A DNA stretch of 64,000 nt from NCBI GenBank assembly GCA_009733575.1, contig ML769527.1, positions 107,551-171,550 on the forward strand, read 5' to 3'. The notes beneath the pieces are model-generated. The model worked only from the letters and a program-made list of their open reading frames with translations, made no database searches and had not been told where the DNA came from. The position numbers and the translations under genes are program-made. This stretch comes from Gymnopus androsaceus JB14 (Eukaryota; Basidiomycota; Agaricomycetes; Agaricales; Omphalotaceae). Shown here one piece after another: positions 1 through 12,526 of the stretch. The stretch's first letter is position 1. Every line of letters starts with the position of its first letter.

Positions 1-846
1 TATTCTTGTTTTTATTCATACTACATATCGATATTCGATATCCTTATTGGCGGAAAGGCAGCAGGCTAGCCATTTTTGCTTGTATTGTATTTACCATTTT
101 CTGTTGTGTACAAAATGACTACCATATGCATGGTGCTCACTCATCTTCTGGTTGAAACGTTCTTCAACGCTCAACGCTACTACATATGTTTTTTCCTCAC
201 TTTTTTTCGACCAATATATGCATCCTCTATGACTCTGAGCACAGGTATCCTCCCTTTTTTATTGACTATATATGGTGCACTGATGCCTTGTTGGATTGTG
301 CGTGCCGGTAGAGTATTCTTGGATAGACCGAGAAGATCGTGCTATAAACCCGCACCTGGCTTTTCGTACGTATGTATAGCATCCTTCGAATAGCTTCCGA
401 TACCTCTGAATCTGATATCGATCTTTCGTGCTCAAACTACCTCAACTTGGATGGACTCGGGAGCTTGACGTCCTTGCTTACTTGCAACGTTCATCAAGTT
501 GAATCTTGAAGAACTTGAAGATTCAAGTTTATACTTCCAACTTCCAACCAAATTGTTGGCATACTTGCGAAACAGCCACTGCAGTCATTGTGTGATTCAA
601 AGTTGCCATGATAAATGTTCAGCACTGTCCAGGTTACTGATCATCATCATAGGTGCAATGACTTGGTGGTGATGGTGATAAACAAATCAGCCAACTGTTC
701 GTTCCCACACATAATACTCATAAGGCAGGTATAATTTTGCTTGCCACCGAACTCGACCCGAACTCACACTTCGGATTTCCAACATTTGAGCTCTACTCTC
801 CTTCCGCTCATACCTATCCAAGACTCATCTTAACCGCGTTTACAAT

Positions 847-2428
847 ATGCCAACTGTCTGGTTTATGGTTGATGATACAGATTCGAGGCTGAATTATACA
901 GAGACTCAGGAGGACATGTGGTTTCAAGTGTCCCCAGATTCTCAAGGCTTTCTGGCTCTGAGACAGGGCCTACATACAACAATACTTTGTGTTCTGCAGA
1001 GGGCAATACCAGTGTTAGCTTTCACTTTAATGGTGAGTGTGGGCTAGACATTTATTGCCAGTATGTATTAGTAATTTAATGCAGGTTCTTCAAGTTTGGA
1101 GTGTATGGGTCCTTAGTGGGATCGGAGGCATCAGTTCTTGAATCTCCATTTTGTGCTATTGAGTGCACACTCGATGGTGCACCAACAGAAGTTTTCCAAC
1201 AAACAACACAACTAGCAGCAACAAACAACAATGTTCTTGCATGTCGAAACATTGCTGACAATTCGACAATCCACTCATCTTCAGGAGAGCATGAGCTCAT
1301 AATTAGTGTTACCTATTTCTCAGCAGACCTCCACTGGGAGAGTGGTCCTTGGATTATGTCACATACGAGAGCCTGGTCAATCCTGCAATAGATGGAGAAA
1401 TTTTACAGGCTGGCAATTTAGATGTTGCAAATGTAACAGATTACAACATGCTAACCTTTGGACCAAATTGGACTCATATCTCTGGCCCTGAGGGCACGTC
1501 CTTGACAAGTTCCCTCAATCTAATATGACAATAAAGTTTAATGGTAAATACCGTTTTTTATGTCATTAAGTGTTTGGTTCTCATTGAGGCATTTTAGGAA
1601 CTTCTGTTTCTCTATATGGAGACTAACTCTGGAGTTACACCAAATGCCACATATAAGATTGATGACCTTGATGCAGTCCCATTTCCATTGCCAACCTCTG
1701 AGCCTGGGACTAATCAGCTTCTACTCACAGCTCCCGACCTTGGCATTGGAGAACACACAGCAGTGATCAACTGTTAATGGTAGCAACACACCATTGGAAA
1801 TTAGCTATTTCTATGTGACATCTCTTACCAAAGCAGAGCAACAATCACTTACTTCCTCTAGACATCTCAAGTCTGGGGTGATAATGGGAGCTGTCTTGGG
1901 TACAATCATACCAATCATGCTATTGACAGTAGCAATAGCTGTTGCATGGACCAGGAGAAAATCCAGGCAAAGAAGAGCACTCAGAATGCTTGCTCCATTC
2001 CCATTCATATCCCAAACTCCTCACAGTGTCCTACCTAAGCAACTGTTTGGTCAACTTGTCTTGATGCTGCCAACATCCAAAAAGAATATCAACGGTAGGC
2101 TTCCTTATCCATAATTTAATCATATCTCATTGCAGAAGTCCTGATAATCATCCTAGACTAGTACTTGCAGCAGGTGAAGCTGAAAATAATGATGGGGATA
2201 GACCTGGTCCACAGAACCTTCTCACTATGAAGCTTGAGCAGCGCTTTTAGTCACGCTAGAACAGAACCAGCAATTGAACGACGACAGCAATTGGAGCAGT
2301 TGACTCCACAGCAGCAGCAAGTACAGGCACAACTGCTTACTGTTCATACAGACAGTGGCCTACGTCTGACTGGAGAAGAGTCTCTGGAGGAGATATATGA
2401 GGTGCCACCTGGCTACACGGAGTCATGA
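847..2428 (+). pseudogene. Membrane protein gene, module copy 1 (degenerate)
   Basis: Copy of the gene at 8447-10033. It starts MPTVWFMVDDTDSRLNY and keeps recognisable exons: about 1085-1315 (GSSSFGVYGSL...), the transmembrane helix region (1860-1990, motif MGAVLGTIIPIMLLTVAIAV followed by the basic stop-transfer TRRKSRQRR) and the C-terminal YEVPPGYTES. The reading frame is broken by small indels in exon 1 (around 900-1020), near 1315, near 1770 (CTGTTAATGG) and at 2247, where one base of the run read as CGCCTTTTAG in copy 2 is missing. The product would have been a single-pass surface protein with a lectin/adhesin-like ectodomain. It is unlikely to make full-length protein. The last about 200 bp (2286-2483) are nearly identical to copy 2, unlike the rest. 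Confidence 0.8.
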
Positions 2429-3410
2429 TTTTCAAGTACAGGATGTACATCCCTCCCTATAAATCCGCTGCAGGCACTGGTGAACTGGGGGCAGAATTGG
2501 GTATCCTCACTCAAATTTTGGATTCATTGGACGGGTTCAAGGATGTTGCACTGTGGTACTAAACCTGGAGCTGGAGTGGAAGGAAGAGAAGGCAGAGTGG
2601 AAGGAATAGATAAATGGAATGGCGAAGGAGTTAGAGGCGGAGCAGGAGGAGGAGGTACTCAGGCTGGAGCTGACGGAATGCAAAGATCGGAAAGAATTTC
2701 TGGATCAACTGGCTGTTTAAATTTAATTTATAGTTCCTGTTGAAGATTTAGTCAATGGCTATCATTTCAAGGTTTTGATTTGAGTCTTCAGTTTCTCTCA
2801 GCCCTCAACTACTCAAACCTTTATTGCTTTCCTGCTCTTATTTCATCGGACGTCACACAAGGGAGGCCAGGTCTGGAGCATACAACCTGACTCTGTCCAG
2901 TCTCTTTATCCCTCTTCATGATCCTCATGACTATAAAAGCGCTGTTCTCGTTGCTCATGCTCCCCTTTGAACCAGGATTGTAGTGTTGATTACAACGCGT
3001 TACTATCCTATGATTTCACGACGAACAAGTGGCTAGCAATGAGCACGTGCAGGTTCGCAATGAAATTCTTATGCGGAAGACGATGTTTCTTGCATAAAGT
3101 GCTTATAGCTGATAATCAGATATTCAGAAGGCGAAGAATAAAAATCGTTCATAATGATTCATTGTCCGCACTGATATCAAAGTAAATATTTCCCGACCCG
3201 TTTCCTGTTGTCCATTCAGTTTTTTTGGGAACTGATCAGAAACTTTGTTGAGTATTCCCTGATTCCGTGTGTGCTATCCAATTCGCCCTCGTTAGTATCG
3301 AAATCAACGTAACGAAACTGGCAATGTCAAAGCTGGCTGATTTCCGTTTTCGTCCGGAATCCCACGCGTTTCCTTCTACTCACTCTATCGTTTATCGACT
3401 TTCTATACTA
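2429..3410. other. Intergenic flank, no gene seen
   Basis: This stretch follows the membrane protein stop codon and is repeated after copy 2 (10034-10560) and copy 3 (45812-46810). It holds purine-rich sequence (2570-2700) and short open frames with no family resemblance. No RNA gene or transposon end was recognised. Sequence just before 3411 (for example 3300-3405) is the likely 5' flank of the MLRQ remnant. Confidence 0.5.
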
Positions 3411-3930
3411 TGTCTGGCTTTCGCAAGGGCTTTATGAAGCACTGGTATGCTATCGAGGAGCCCAGGTTAAGATAAATACCAAACTGAAACTTGTTCTTCA
3501 GGCTATCCCCATGTAAATCGAATCTTTCGACAATATACTTGCTACCGTGCTAATTTCCTCTTGTTTGTTAGCCGCGCAGCAGTAGGTGGGCTGCCCTCGG
3601 TGCGAGCTGGTATTTGTACCGTTTGTCTATGGGTCCTACTGGTGAGTCTCGCTGAATTGTCTGGATTTTTCACATTGACATACCATTGTTATCCCTTCAG
3701 CTCAATAGACCAAATCGAACCCTGCTCCATCGAACTCTATCAAGCCAAACCAGACCACCAAGATCGTGAGCGTTACCCATGAGCATGGCGGAAAGTACGT
3801 TGTTGAAAAAGTTGATTTTGAATCATCATCCTTAATTCGTTCTTCGTTTCAGGTGGTCGAGAGACAAACTATACTTAAATGCCAATCCAGGAATTTTAGT
3901 TGCAATTGATGATTTTCCCGCACAGCTCCG
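3411..3930 (+). pseudogene. MLRQ (NDUFA4-like) complex I subunit remnant
   Basis: Small mitochondrial inner-membrane subunit of NADH:ubiquinone oxidoreductase. The start MSGFRKGFMKHWYAIE is the conserved N-terminus of the fungal MLRQ family. Downstream exon pieces read GASWYLYRLSMGPT (about 3597-3640), then TKSNPAPSNSIKPNQTTKIV (about 3712-3770) and WSRDKLYLNANPGILVAIDD (about 3853-3915), separated by introns such as GTGAGT...TTCAG at 3641-3700. Several lesions are visible: a weak or altered donor after exon 1 (GAGGAGCCCAG|GTTAAG), a frameshift between AAVGGL and GASWYL, and a TAG where the family has TGG (just after GPT). An isolated copy of exon 1 recurs at 46811-46860. Family assignment is by eye and fairly secure; loss of function is inferred. 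Confidence 0.7.
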
Positions 3931-4043
3931 CGTACGAATTTATTTATTTACTCTAGGCTTGAACATAAATGCTAATTAGCTTCCTAAATCTTCTAGTTCG
4001 ATTTGTTCAAGCTGGGCCGCTGCCTGCGTCCATGACCATGACC

Positions 4044-7000
4044 ATGGCACACAAACATTCCCGCTCTCATTCTCGCAATGCTTCGACTCACTTTTCACGA
4101 CTCTACTAACGACCAACTCCATGTCCACCCTCGCTTCTGCTGCTGCCTCGTCCAAACGCAACTCGCATCATTGGCAACGCTCCTCTGTATCCACCAGTCA
4201 TGAATCCGCTGAAATCGTGGGTGTCTTGGTTCTGGGAAACTAAGACTGACCTGGATACATTTAACACTGAAAAGGACTCGATACATCGAAGAGCGCTTTG
4301 GGCTCTCGAAGGGAAATAGGTCGACCTTGACAAGGTCGAAATCCCAGAGACCCTTCCTACTTCTACGAGTGCACTCACAGGTTCCTTGATGGCGAGTGGC
4401 AAATGGGACACGTTCAAACCCTCGTCCTCGAAAGATCAACTGCATACGTTGGTTGAAGAGGAGGAACATCCGCACCCGCGGTGACGCCAATAGCAAAACC
4501 CGCACGAGGCCAGCTACGTTGGCTTTACGACCTCTTTCTCTCATTACATATGTCGATTTGCCTACGCTATCACCAACTCAAGGTGCCCGTCCCGTTTGAA
4601 GTCTCTATCCTGGTTCCTGGCAATCCTAGCGACAACCTCACCTCTCCCATTTCTTCTCGCGCTCGGCCGGTGCTCAAATTGACAGCACTGTGGATGAGAC
4701 TACTTAATGTCCCACCAGACGCAGCAGTATCTCCTACAAGTCCTCGTCGACATCTTCGACATCAGCTGCAGGTCTTCCTGCACCCGAGATGACTCTCACC
4801 TTTGCCGAACACCACAACAGTCTGAGTCTAGGTAGCAATGCTAGCGATGAGGGTTTTTCTCCCCAACAAGCCAGTAATGCCAATGCCAATGCCAACCCTT
4901 CTTCTGGTTACGTCCGCCACAGACCCTTAGTGTCAGCGAACAGCATTTCCTAATCAAGTCGCCCAACGCGCTATTGATGAGGATACAGGATCTCGAAAAG
5001 GCATTACATGTACGGCGGTCTTCCATGCTCTCTGGATTTGGGTCTCGCCCCATCTCGATGGCGTTTTCTGTAGTCGACTCCGAAGCGTCTTCAGCTTCGG
5101 AGCCCAGCAAGGAAATGCTCCGCCTCGTAGCAGATCTAAAAGCCGAACGAGACGAGCTGAAGTGCAACGTCGATGGATAGAGAGTCCATGTTGGGGATCT
5201 CGAGGCGCAGATTTTGCTTTTGGCGAGGAGGATCGAGGGGGAGAGGAGGTTGCGAGGTCGAAAGTGGGGTTGTTAGAGGCGGAGAAGGAGTCATTGGAGA
5301 GGGAGCTTGCGCAGATAAAAGATGAGTTGAGGGAGAGGGATGGGGATGGGAAGGGAGTGCGAGGAGTGGAAGGGGGAGATGGAGAGGATGCGGACGACTG
5401 AGAGGAGGTACACTGTTACCTCTCTCGACACCGACACCTCCCTTGATTTGAGTTTCACCGAGGTCGAGGAAATTGACTTTGGTTCGTTTGATGAAGGGTA
5501 CCCACTCAAGGGTGTTAAATAGGAGGAGCAGCTTGACGAGTACTTTCTCGATGGTCCGCAGATTCCGCAAGAGGATATTGACATTGATGTCAAAATCGAG
5601 GAGGATTATCTATCTCCCGAAGAGGACGAAGAGCCGGGTACGAAGATGAGGATGAGGATTTAAACAAGGAGTTGGACTTGGACGTCCTCGCCTTTTGGCT
5701 CGGTCCATGAAGCTTCGGCTTTCTGTTCTCGTTCCTTGCTCATGCGGAGAACGCTTCTACTCCTGTCCGATATCTCCCATCTGTCCTTCTGGGTCCGGCA
5801 GCAACACCCCATCTACACTGACTCCTGGCTCCCGTTCCCCATCGGCGTCTCCCGCGCCCATGGATACGTTCAAGCTTCCTCGCATTGCTCCTGCTCCTGC
5901 GGCTGCTCCTACACACCGCGCAATAGGATCCTTGTCGAAAACCTGGACATTCCCTGCTGCCACCTCCCGTCAAACTCAAACACCTCCTTCCCAGTCTCGC
6001 GATCGCGTCGAGGTAGACAAGTTCTTCAACTGCCTCGAAGACTCAGAGTCCGATTTTTCTACTGCTGGATCGAGGTCTCCCGCGTCGCCTTGCACTTACG
6101 ATTCGGAGCACAAGAAGGGTCACAGTCTATTTGCGAAAGCGCTGGAAGCATTTGATGAGGATGATGTGATGCCGTTTGCGCTTCCGCCGGGTATTTTGGG
6201 TGCGATTGGGCAGGAAGAGCAAGAGTCCCCCCGGTCGTTGGATATTGTCTTCGAGGAGGAGGAGGGGGAGGAGGAGACTCAGGTGGATGATAACGAGCAG
6301 GATGAGGAGGATGATAACTATATATTCGGTGCCGGTGCAGGAATCATGATTACGGTTACGCCTGCTGCAGAGCATAAAGACGACGATGAGTATCCGTCTC
6401 CTCAGGTTGAGGATTCGGATGTTGAGGAAGATGAGGAGGACGAGGAGGAACAAGAGGACGATGAGGAGCAGAGCGAACAGGTTGTGCAGGTCTCCAACTC
6501 CTCAGCACACTTTTCCTTCGCTCGAAAGCCTGTGCCTCTTTTTAACGACGAGTTTGACGAAGATGAAAACGATATTCCTTTCAACTTTGGACATCCGCTC
6601 CCTCTTCGTTCGTCTACGCCTCCTAATGACCTACCAATGGCCACCCCGCCACGCAGCACTCCTTCACGCAGCGTGAGGGCCCCTTCGCCGTCGACGTCGT
6701 CTATCCCCCGACCAAAGTCTTTCATCAATAATTTCTCTTCCTCGTCATCGACTCTGGTCGATTCCGATTCTTCGTTTTCGCCAGTGTCGACATCGAGATC
6801 GATCATGTCTCCTTCCCCGCCTTCCAAGCTTCCCATTCGCTCATCATCATTTGCCACTCCGCCCACCAAGCCCTCGTTCATTCCTCAACCAGTTTCCTCT
6901 TCACCTAGCCCGAATCCGATTCGCAAAGCACCAACTCTATCTCCCTCTCTATCATCCATCATGACCTCTCCAAAACAATCTTTCCTCTCAGGCTGACTCC

Positions 7001-7376
7001 GCCGATTCCTCTTCGGTTCGCTCAATCTCCCGCTTCGAGGCCTCGTATTCCCGTTCTATCGAGGCAGAGGCAGGTGACGGCTTGACTTCACTCAACTCTT
7101 AACTCCACGCTTCAGTCTTCTTCTCCCTCTCTATCATCCATCATGACCTCTCCAAAACAATCTTTCCTCTCAGGCTTCATTCCTCGTCCTTGGGAGTCGG
7201 CCTCGGTCCCAGGTGCTGCCCCTGTCACAAAAACAAAAACAAACCCTACGAGTAGAGTGTACGTTTCGAGGGATAGGCAGTTGGAGAGGTTGAGGTTGAG
7301 GTTCCAGCACGATGGCTCAAGGTTCTTCTCTGAGGATGTGTGCCAGAGGTGTGACGGTGCGGTGGTTTATCTTTGA
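4044..7376 (+). pseudogene. Ser/Thr-rich coiled-coil protein, module copy 1 (broken)
   Basis: Remnant of a large agaricomycete protein with no assigned function. The likely start is MAHKHSRSHSRNAS. It is followed by a Ser/Pro-rich region, a coiled-coil block (EMLRLVADLKAERDELK, 5114-5165), acidic low-complexity stretches and a long Ser/Pro-rich C-terminal exon open from 5695 to 6996 (motifs AKALEAFDEDDVMPFALPPG and GAIGQEEQESPRSLD). The true C-terminus is probably DRQLERLRLR...CQRCDGAVVYL ending at 7376, in a frame reached after the stop at 6994. Breaks include TAG at 5177 where copy 2 has TGG (DGW), TAG at 5520, and frameshifts between 4090 and 4700. Codon use is GC-rich and CpG-containing, unlike neighbouring transposons. 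Without expression data some breaks could be unrecognised introns, but the direct comparison with copy 2 argues for decay. Confidence 0.65.
6941..7176. repeat. 54-bp direct repeat inside the coiled-coil gene
   Basis: The segment 6941-6994 (CTCCCTCTCTATCATCCATC...) is repeated at 7123-7176, offset 182 bp. The first copy runs into TGA, while the second continues into the conserved C-terminus (FIPRPWESASVPG). A local duplication of 182 bp therefore explains the apparent premature stop at 6994-6996. Confidence 0.85.
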
Positions 7377-8446
7377 GGTGAGTGTTTTTTGATTTGCCTG
7401 CTTATTGATGTATGCTTGATATGTTATATACAGGTCACCGCGGATATTTCGATGTATCTGTATGTACTGTGCTTGGTGCCTCAGACACAAATGCACGCAT
7501 TGGACCGTTCCATGTTCATATATTTTTACATGCATCCTTTTTCTTTTCTTTTCAAAAGTATACGTACGTACTCCGTTTCGTTGCACCTTCGTTCTATTCT
7601 TGTTTTTATTCATACTACATATCGATATCGATATCCTTATTGGCGGAAAGGCAGCAGGCTAGCCCTTTTTGCTTGTATTGTATTTACTATTTTCTGTTGT
7701 GTACAAAATGACTACCATATGCATGGTGCTCAATATTTTGGCTGAAACGTTCTTCAACGCTCGACGCTCAACGCTACTACATATGTTTTTTCCTCACTTT
7801 TTTTCAACGAATATATGCATCCCCTATGACTCTGAGCACAGGTATCCTGCCCTTTTTTATTATTATCTATTTATGGCACTGACGCCTCGTTGGATCGTGT
7901 GTGCTGATAGAGAATTCTGGGATAGACCGAGAAGACCGTGTTAATATTATAAACCTGCACCTGGTGTGTTTCTCCTACGTACCACCATTCCGATACCTCT
8001 GAATCAGGTATCAATCTTTGTGCTCAAGCTACCTCAATTGGACGGAGTCAGGAGTTGGGACGCGCTTTCTTGCCACGGTCTTGATCAAGTTGAACTTTGA
8101 AGATCATCAAGTTGATACTCAAATTCCAACCAAATTCTGGGCTGTCAGGAGAGCTTCCAAAACAGCCATTGCAGTCATTGTGTGATTAAGGTTGCCATGA
8201 TAAATGTTCAGCACTTCAGGTTTACTGACCATAACATAGGAGATGAACTGGAGGTGGTGATAAACAAATCAGCCACTATGGTGACTGTTCTGACTGTTTC
8301 CACACATAATACTCATAAGGCAGGTATACCTCCTTTTGCTTGCCCACTGAACTTGACCCCGAACGAACACTTCGGATTTCAACATTTGAGCTCTACTCTC
8401 TTTCCACTCATATCTATTCCAAGACTCGTCTTAACTGTCTTTCAAT
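7377..8446. other. Intergenic region between module copies
   Basis: It contains the 3' flank of the coiled-coil gene and the 5' flank of membrane protein copy 2. The part from 7597 repeats positions 1-840. No additional gene, RNA or transposon terminus was recognised; open frames here are short and shared between strands. Confidence 0.5.
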
Positions 8447-10033
8447 ATGTCAACTGTCTGGTTTATGGTTGATGATACAGATTCAAGGCTGAATTACCCA
8501 GGGGGTAACCTGTGGGGTGCACTAGTAACAGGGCTTATTGCCTCTGTCACAGGGCCTATATACAACAATACTTTGCATGTTACAGGTGCCAATGCGAGTG
8601 TTAGCTTTCAATTTAATGGTGAGTGTTGGGCTAGACATTTATTGCCAGTATGTCTCAGTACTAATTTGATGTAGGTTCTTCAAGTTTTGGAGTGTATGGG
8701 TCCTTGGATGGACTTAATGCATCAGTCCTCGAATCTCCGTTTTGTGCTATTGAGTGCATGCTTGATGGTGCACCAACAGAAGTTTTCCAACAAATAACAA
8801 TATTTTCAGAGGCAAACAACAATGTTCTTGCATGTCGAAACATTGCTGACAATTCGACAATCCACTCATCTTCAGGAGAGCATGAGCTCATAATTAATGT
8901 TAACACTTTTCCGGGATTGCCTCCAGGAACTTGGGCATTAGATTATATAACCTACGAAAGCTTGGTCAATCCTGCAATAGATGGAGAAATTTTACAGGCT
9001 GGCAATTTAGATGTTGCAAATGTAACAGATTACAGCATGCTAACCTTTGGACCAGGTTGGAGTCATAATAATTCTGAGCCTGGTGGCACATCCATTACAC
9101 TTTCTTCCCAATCTAATGTGACAATAAAGTTCAATGGTAAATACTGTTTTTTGTGTCATTAAGTGCTCGGTTCTCATTGGGGCATTTTAGGAACTTCCCT
9201 TTCTTTATATGGAGAAAACAATGGAATTGCACTAAATGCCACATACAAGGTTGATGACTTTGACGCAGTCCCATTTCCAGTGCCATCCTCTGAAGTGGGG
9301 AATAATCAGCTTCTACTTATAGCTCCCGACCTTGGCATTGGAGAACACACAGCAGTGATAAATGTTAATGGTAGCGACACTATACCATTTGAAATTAACT
9401 ATTTCTATTTGACATCTCTTACCAAAGCTGAGCAGGCATCACTTAATTCCCCCTCCTCTTCCACTGGACATCTCAAATCTGGGATGATAATGGGAGCTGT
9501 CCTGGGTACAATCATACCAGTCATGCTATTGACAGTAGTAATAGCTGTTGTATGGACCAGAAGAAAATCCAGGCAAAGAAGAGCACTCAGAATGCTTGTT
9601 CCATTCCCATTCATATCTCAAACTCCTCACAGTATCCTACCTAGGCAACTGTTTGGTCAACTTGCCTTGATGCTGCCAGCATCCAAAAAGAATATCCAAA
9701 CAGGTAGGTTCCTTATCTATAATTTAATATATCTCATTTGCAGAAGTCCTGATAATCATCCTAGACCTAGTACTTGCAGTGGGTGAAGCTGAAAATAATG
9801 ATGGAGATAGACCTGGTCCACAAAACCTTCTCACTATGAAGCTTGAGCAGCGCCTTTTAGTCACACTGGAACAGAACCAGCAATTGAACCAGCAATTGGA
9901 GCAGTTGACTCCACAGCAGCAGCAAGTACAGGCACAACTGCTTACTGTTCATACAGACAGTGGCCTACGTCTGACTGGAGAAGAGTCTCTGGAGGAGATA
10001 TATGAGGTGCCACCTGGCTACACGGAGTCATGA
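8447..10033 (+). CDS. Single-pass membrane protein with adhesin-like ectodomain (copy 2)
   Basis: Probable intact gene of a family very common in Agaricomycetes. Exons by GT-AG boundaries: 8447-8618, 8675-9136, 9191-9703 and 9744-10033 (the last acceptor could instead be at 9779). The ectodomain (about residues 1-305) starts MSTVWFMVDDTD, has repeated VYGSL/LSLYG beta-strand motifs typical of carbohydrate-binding-like domains, and many NxS/T sites. The transmembrane helix MGAVLGTIIPVMLLTVVIAV is followed by TRRKSRQRRALRML, a positive-inside stop-transfer. The cytoplasmic tail is Gln-rich (QQLNQQLEQLTPQQQQ) and ends EVPPGYTES. No classical signal peptide precedes the ectodomain, so an upstream exon could be missing or the first 10-15 residues may have been lost. 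Ligand unknown. Copies 1 and 3 share its tail. Confidence 0.7.
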
Positions 10034-10569
10034 TTTTCAAGTACAGGATGTACATCCCTCCCTATAAATCCGCTGCAGGCACTGGTGGACTGGGGCAGAA
10101 TTGGGTATCCTCACTCAAATTTTGGATTCATTGGACGGGTTCATGGATGTTGCACTGTGGTACTAAACCTGGAGCTGGAGTGGAAGGAAGAGGAGGCAGA
10201 GCGGAAGGAATAGATAAATGAATGGAATGGTGAAGGAGTTAGAGGCGGAGCAGGAGGAGGAGGTACTCAGGCTGGAGCTGATGGAATGCAAAGATTGGAA
10301 AGAATTTCTGGATCAACTTTGGATCAACTGGCTGTTCGAATTTAATTTTTAGTTTCTGTTGATGATTTAATCAATGGCTATTATTTCGAGGTTTTGATTT
10401 TAGTCTTCAGTTTCTCTCAGCCCTCAGCTACTCAAACCTTTAAGTATTGCTTTCCTGTTCTTACAGTATATCATCGGACATCACACAAGGGAGGCCAGGT
10501 CTGGAGCATACAACCTGACTCTGTCCAGTCTCTTTATCCCTCTTCATGATTCTCATGACTAAAAAAGTG
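10034..10569. other. 3' flank of copy 2, no gene seen
   Basis: Repeats 2429-2960. At about 10570 the sequence jumps from the flank (AAAGTGCTGTTCTCATTG) straight into coiled-coil coding sequence (CGGGACTTGTTCAAACCC), deleting the MLRQ region present in unit 1. No promoter or RNA signal was recognised. Confidence 0.55.
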
Positions 10570-12526
10570 CTGTTCTCATTGCGGGACTTGTTCAAACCCT
10601 CTTCCTCGAAAGATCAACTGCATACTTTGGTCGAAGAGGAAGAGGAGGAGGAGGAATCACCCATTGTACCTGTGGTGATGCCAATAAGAAAACCCCACAC
10701 AAGGCCAGCTACGTTGGCTTTACAACCCCTTTCTCATTCCAGATGTCGGCCTGCCTACGCCATCACAAACTCCAGGTGCCCATCCTCTCTGTATCTGGTT
10801 ATTAGCAATCCTAGCAACAACATCACCTCTCACCCCTTCTTGTACTCGACCGGTGCTCAATGTGTACATTTACAGTACCGTGCATGAGACTACTTGTCGT
10901 CCCACCAAACATGGTAGCACCTCCTACAAGTTGTCTTCTTCTTTGATATCCTCTGCAGCGGGTCTTCCCACACTTGAGATGACTCTGAACAACATCTGAG
11001 TCTGGGCAGCAATGCTAGCGCTAGCAATGAAGCTTTTTTACCCCAACAAGCCAACAATGCCAATGCCAACCTTTCTTCTGCCACAAACCACTTAGTGTCA
11101 GCGAACTGCATTTCCTATTCAGGTCTCACAACATGCTGTTGATGATGATACGGGATCTCAAGAAGGTGTTGAGTGTATGACAGTCTTCATGTCCTCTGGA
11201 TCTGGGTCTTGTCCCATCTTGATGGCGTTTTCCGTAGTCGACTCCAAAGTGTCATCAGCTTCAGAGCCCAGCAATGAAATGCTCCGTCTTGTCACAGATC
11301 CCAAACCAGAGCATGACGAGCTAAAGTGCGATGTTGATGGCTGGCGTGTCTGTGTTAGTGATCTTGAGGCGCAGATTTTGCTTTTGGTGAGGATTGAGGG
11401 GGAGAAGAGGGAAGCCTGGGTTGCAAGGTTGAAAATGGGGTTATTGGAGGTGGAGAAGGGGGCATTGGAGAGGGAGCTTGCGCAGGTACAAGATGAGTTG
11501 AGGGAGAGGGATAGGGAGATGGATGAGTTGATGGAGGAGAATGAGAGACTTGGGAGGGAGTGGAAGAGGGAGGTGGAGAGGTTGAGGGTGGCTGAGAAGA
11601 GGTACACTGTTACCTCTCTTGACCAACACTTCCCTTAACTCAAGCTCCACTGAGGTCAAGGAAATTGACTTTGGTTTGTTTGATAATGGGTACCCACTCA
11701 AGGCTGTTGAAGAGGAGGAGCAGCTTGACAAGGACCTCCTCAATAGTCTGCAGATTCCGCAAGAGGATATTGAGGAGGACTATCTATCTCTGGAAGAGGA
11801 CAAAGATAATGGATTGGCTGGGTATGAAGATGAGGATGAGGATTTAGACAAGGAGTTGGACTTGGACTTGATGTCCTTGTCTTTTGGCTTGGTTCATGAA
11901 GCTTCGGCTTTCCAGCCTTGTTCCTTATTCACATGGATAATGCTTCTACTCCTGTCTGATATCTCCCATCTCTCCTTCTGGGTCCGGCAGCAACACCCCA
12001 TCTACACTGACTCTTGGCTCCCATTCCCCATCGGCGTCTTCCGCACCCATGGATGCCTTCAAGCTCCCTTGTGTTGCTCCTGCTCCTACACACCGCGTAA
12101 TAGGATCCTTATTGAAAACCTGGACATTCCCTGCTGCGACCTCCCAACAAAATCAAACACCTCCTTCCCAGTCTCGTGATTGCAACGAGGTAGACATGTT
12201 CTCTAACTGCCTCAAGGACTCAGAGTCCAATTTTTCTACTGCTGGATTGAGGTCTCCCGTGTTGCCTTACACATACAACTCGGAGCATAACAACTCAGAG
12301 CATAACAAGGGGTATAGTCTTTCTGCGAAAGTGCTAGAAGCGTTTGATGAAGATGATATAATGCCGTTTTCTCTTCTGCCGGGTGTCTTGGGTGCAATTG
12401 GGCAGGAGGAGCAAGAGTCCCCCCGATCGTTGGATGTTGCTTTCAAAGAGGAGGAGGAGGAGGAGGGGGAGGAGAAGACTCGGGTTGATGATGACCAGGA
12501 GGATGATGATGATATGTTCAGTGCCA
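10570..12526 (+). pseudogene. Ser/Thr-rich coiled-coil protein, module copy 2 (truncated both ends)
   Basis: Matches unit 1 from the DLFKPSSSKDQLHTLVEEEEE stretch onwards. The coiled coil is longer and cleaner here (11260-11638: EMLRLV...HDELKCDVDGWRVCVSDLEAQ...LARVQDELRERD-type heptads), then frame-shifts to an acidic block (11619-11880) and a Ser/Pro-rich part open 12049-12526 (AKVLEAFDEDDIMPF; QEEQESPRSLDV). Similarity stops at about 12526, inside the acidic tract that continues for roughly another kilobase in unit 1. What follows (FWQDLENTILDKF) is unrelated LTR-like DNA. The 5' part is missing through the deletion at 10570. Frameshifts at about 10860, 11160 and 11635 make it a pseudogene. 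Confidence 0.7.

Larger units (their letters stand above)
1..12526. repeat. Tandem segmental duplication of a host module
   Basis: The first bases of the window match the sequence starting at 7597 almost base for base, and the match continues in the same order: membrane protein gene (847-2428 against 8447-10033), its 3' flank (2429-2960 against 10034-10560), then the coiled-coil gene (about 4390-6330 against 10590-12515). The MLRQ stretch of the first unit (3411-3930) is missing from the second, where 10570 joins directly to coiled-coil sequence. Positions 1-400 correspond to the 3' flank of a coiled-coil gene (compare 7590-7990), so a further unit probably lies upstream of the window. A partial third copy, from the transmembrane exon through the MLRQ relic, lies at 44930-46860. 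Seen directly by alignment; unequal crossing-over or transposon-mediated duplication is inference. Confidence 0.85.

Noticed and set aside
6127..6881. Antisense open frames of 96-159 residues opposite the coiled-coil gene
   Set aside because: Mirror images of acidic and serine low-complexity codons; no independent evidence.
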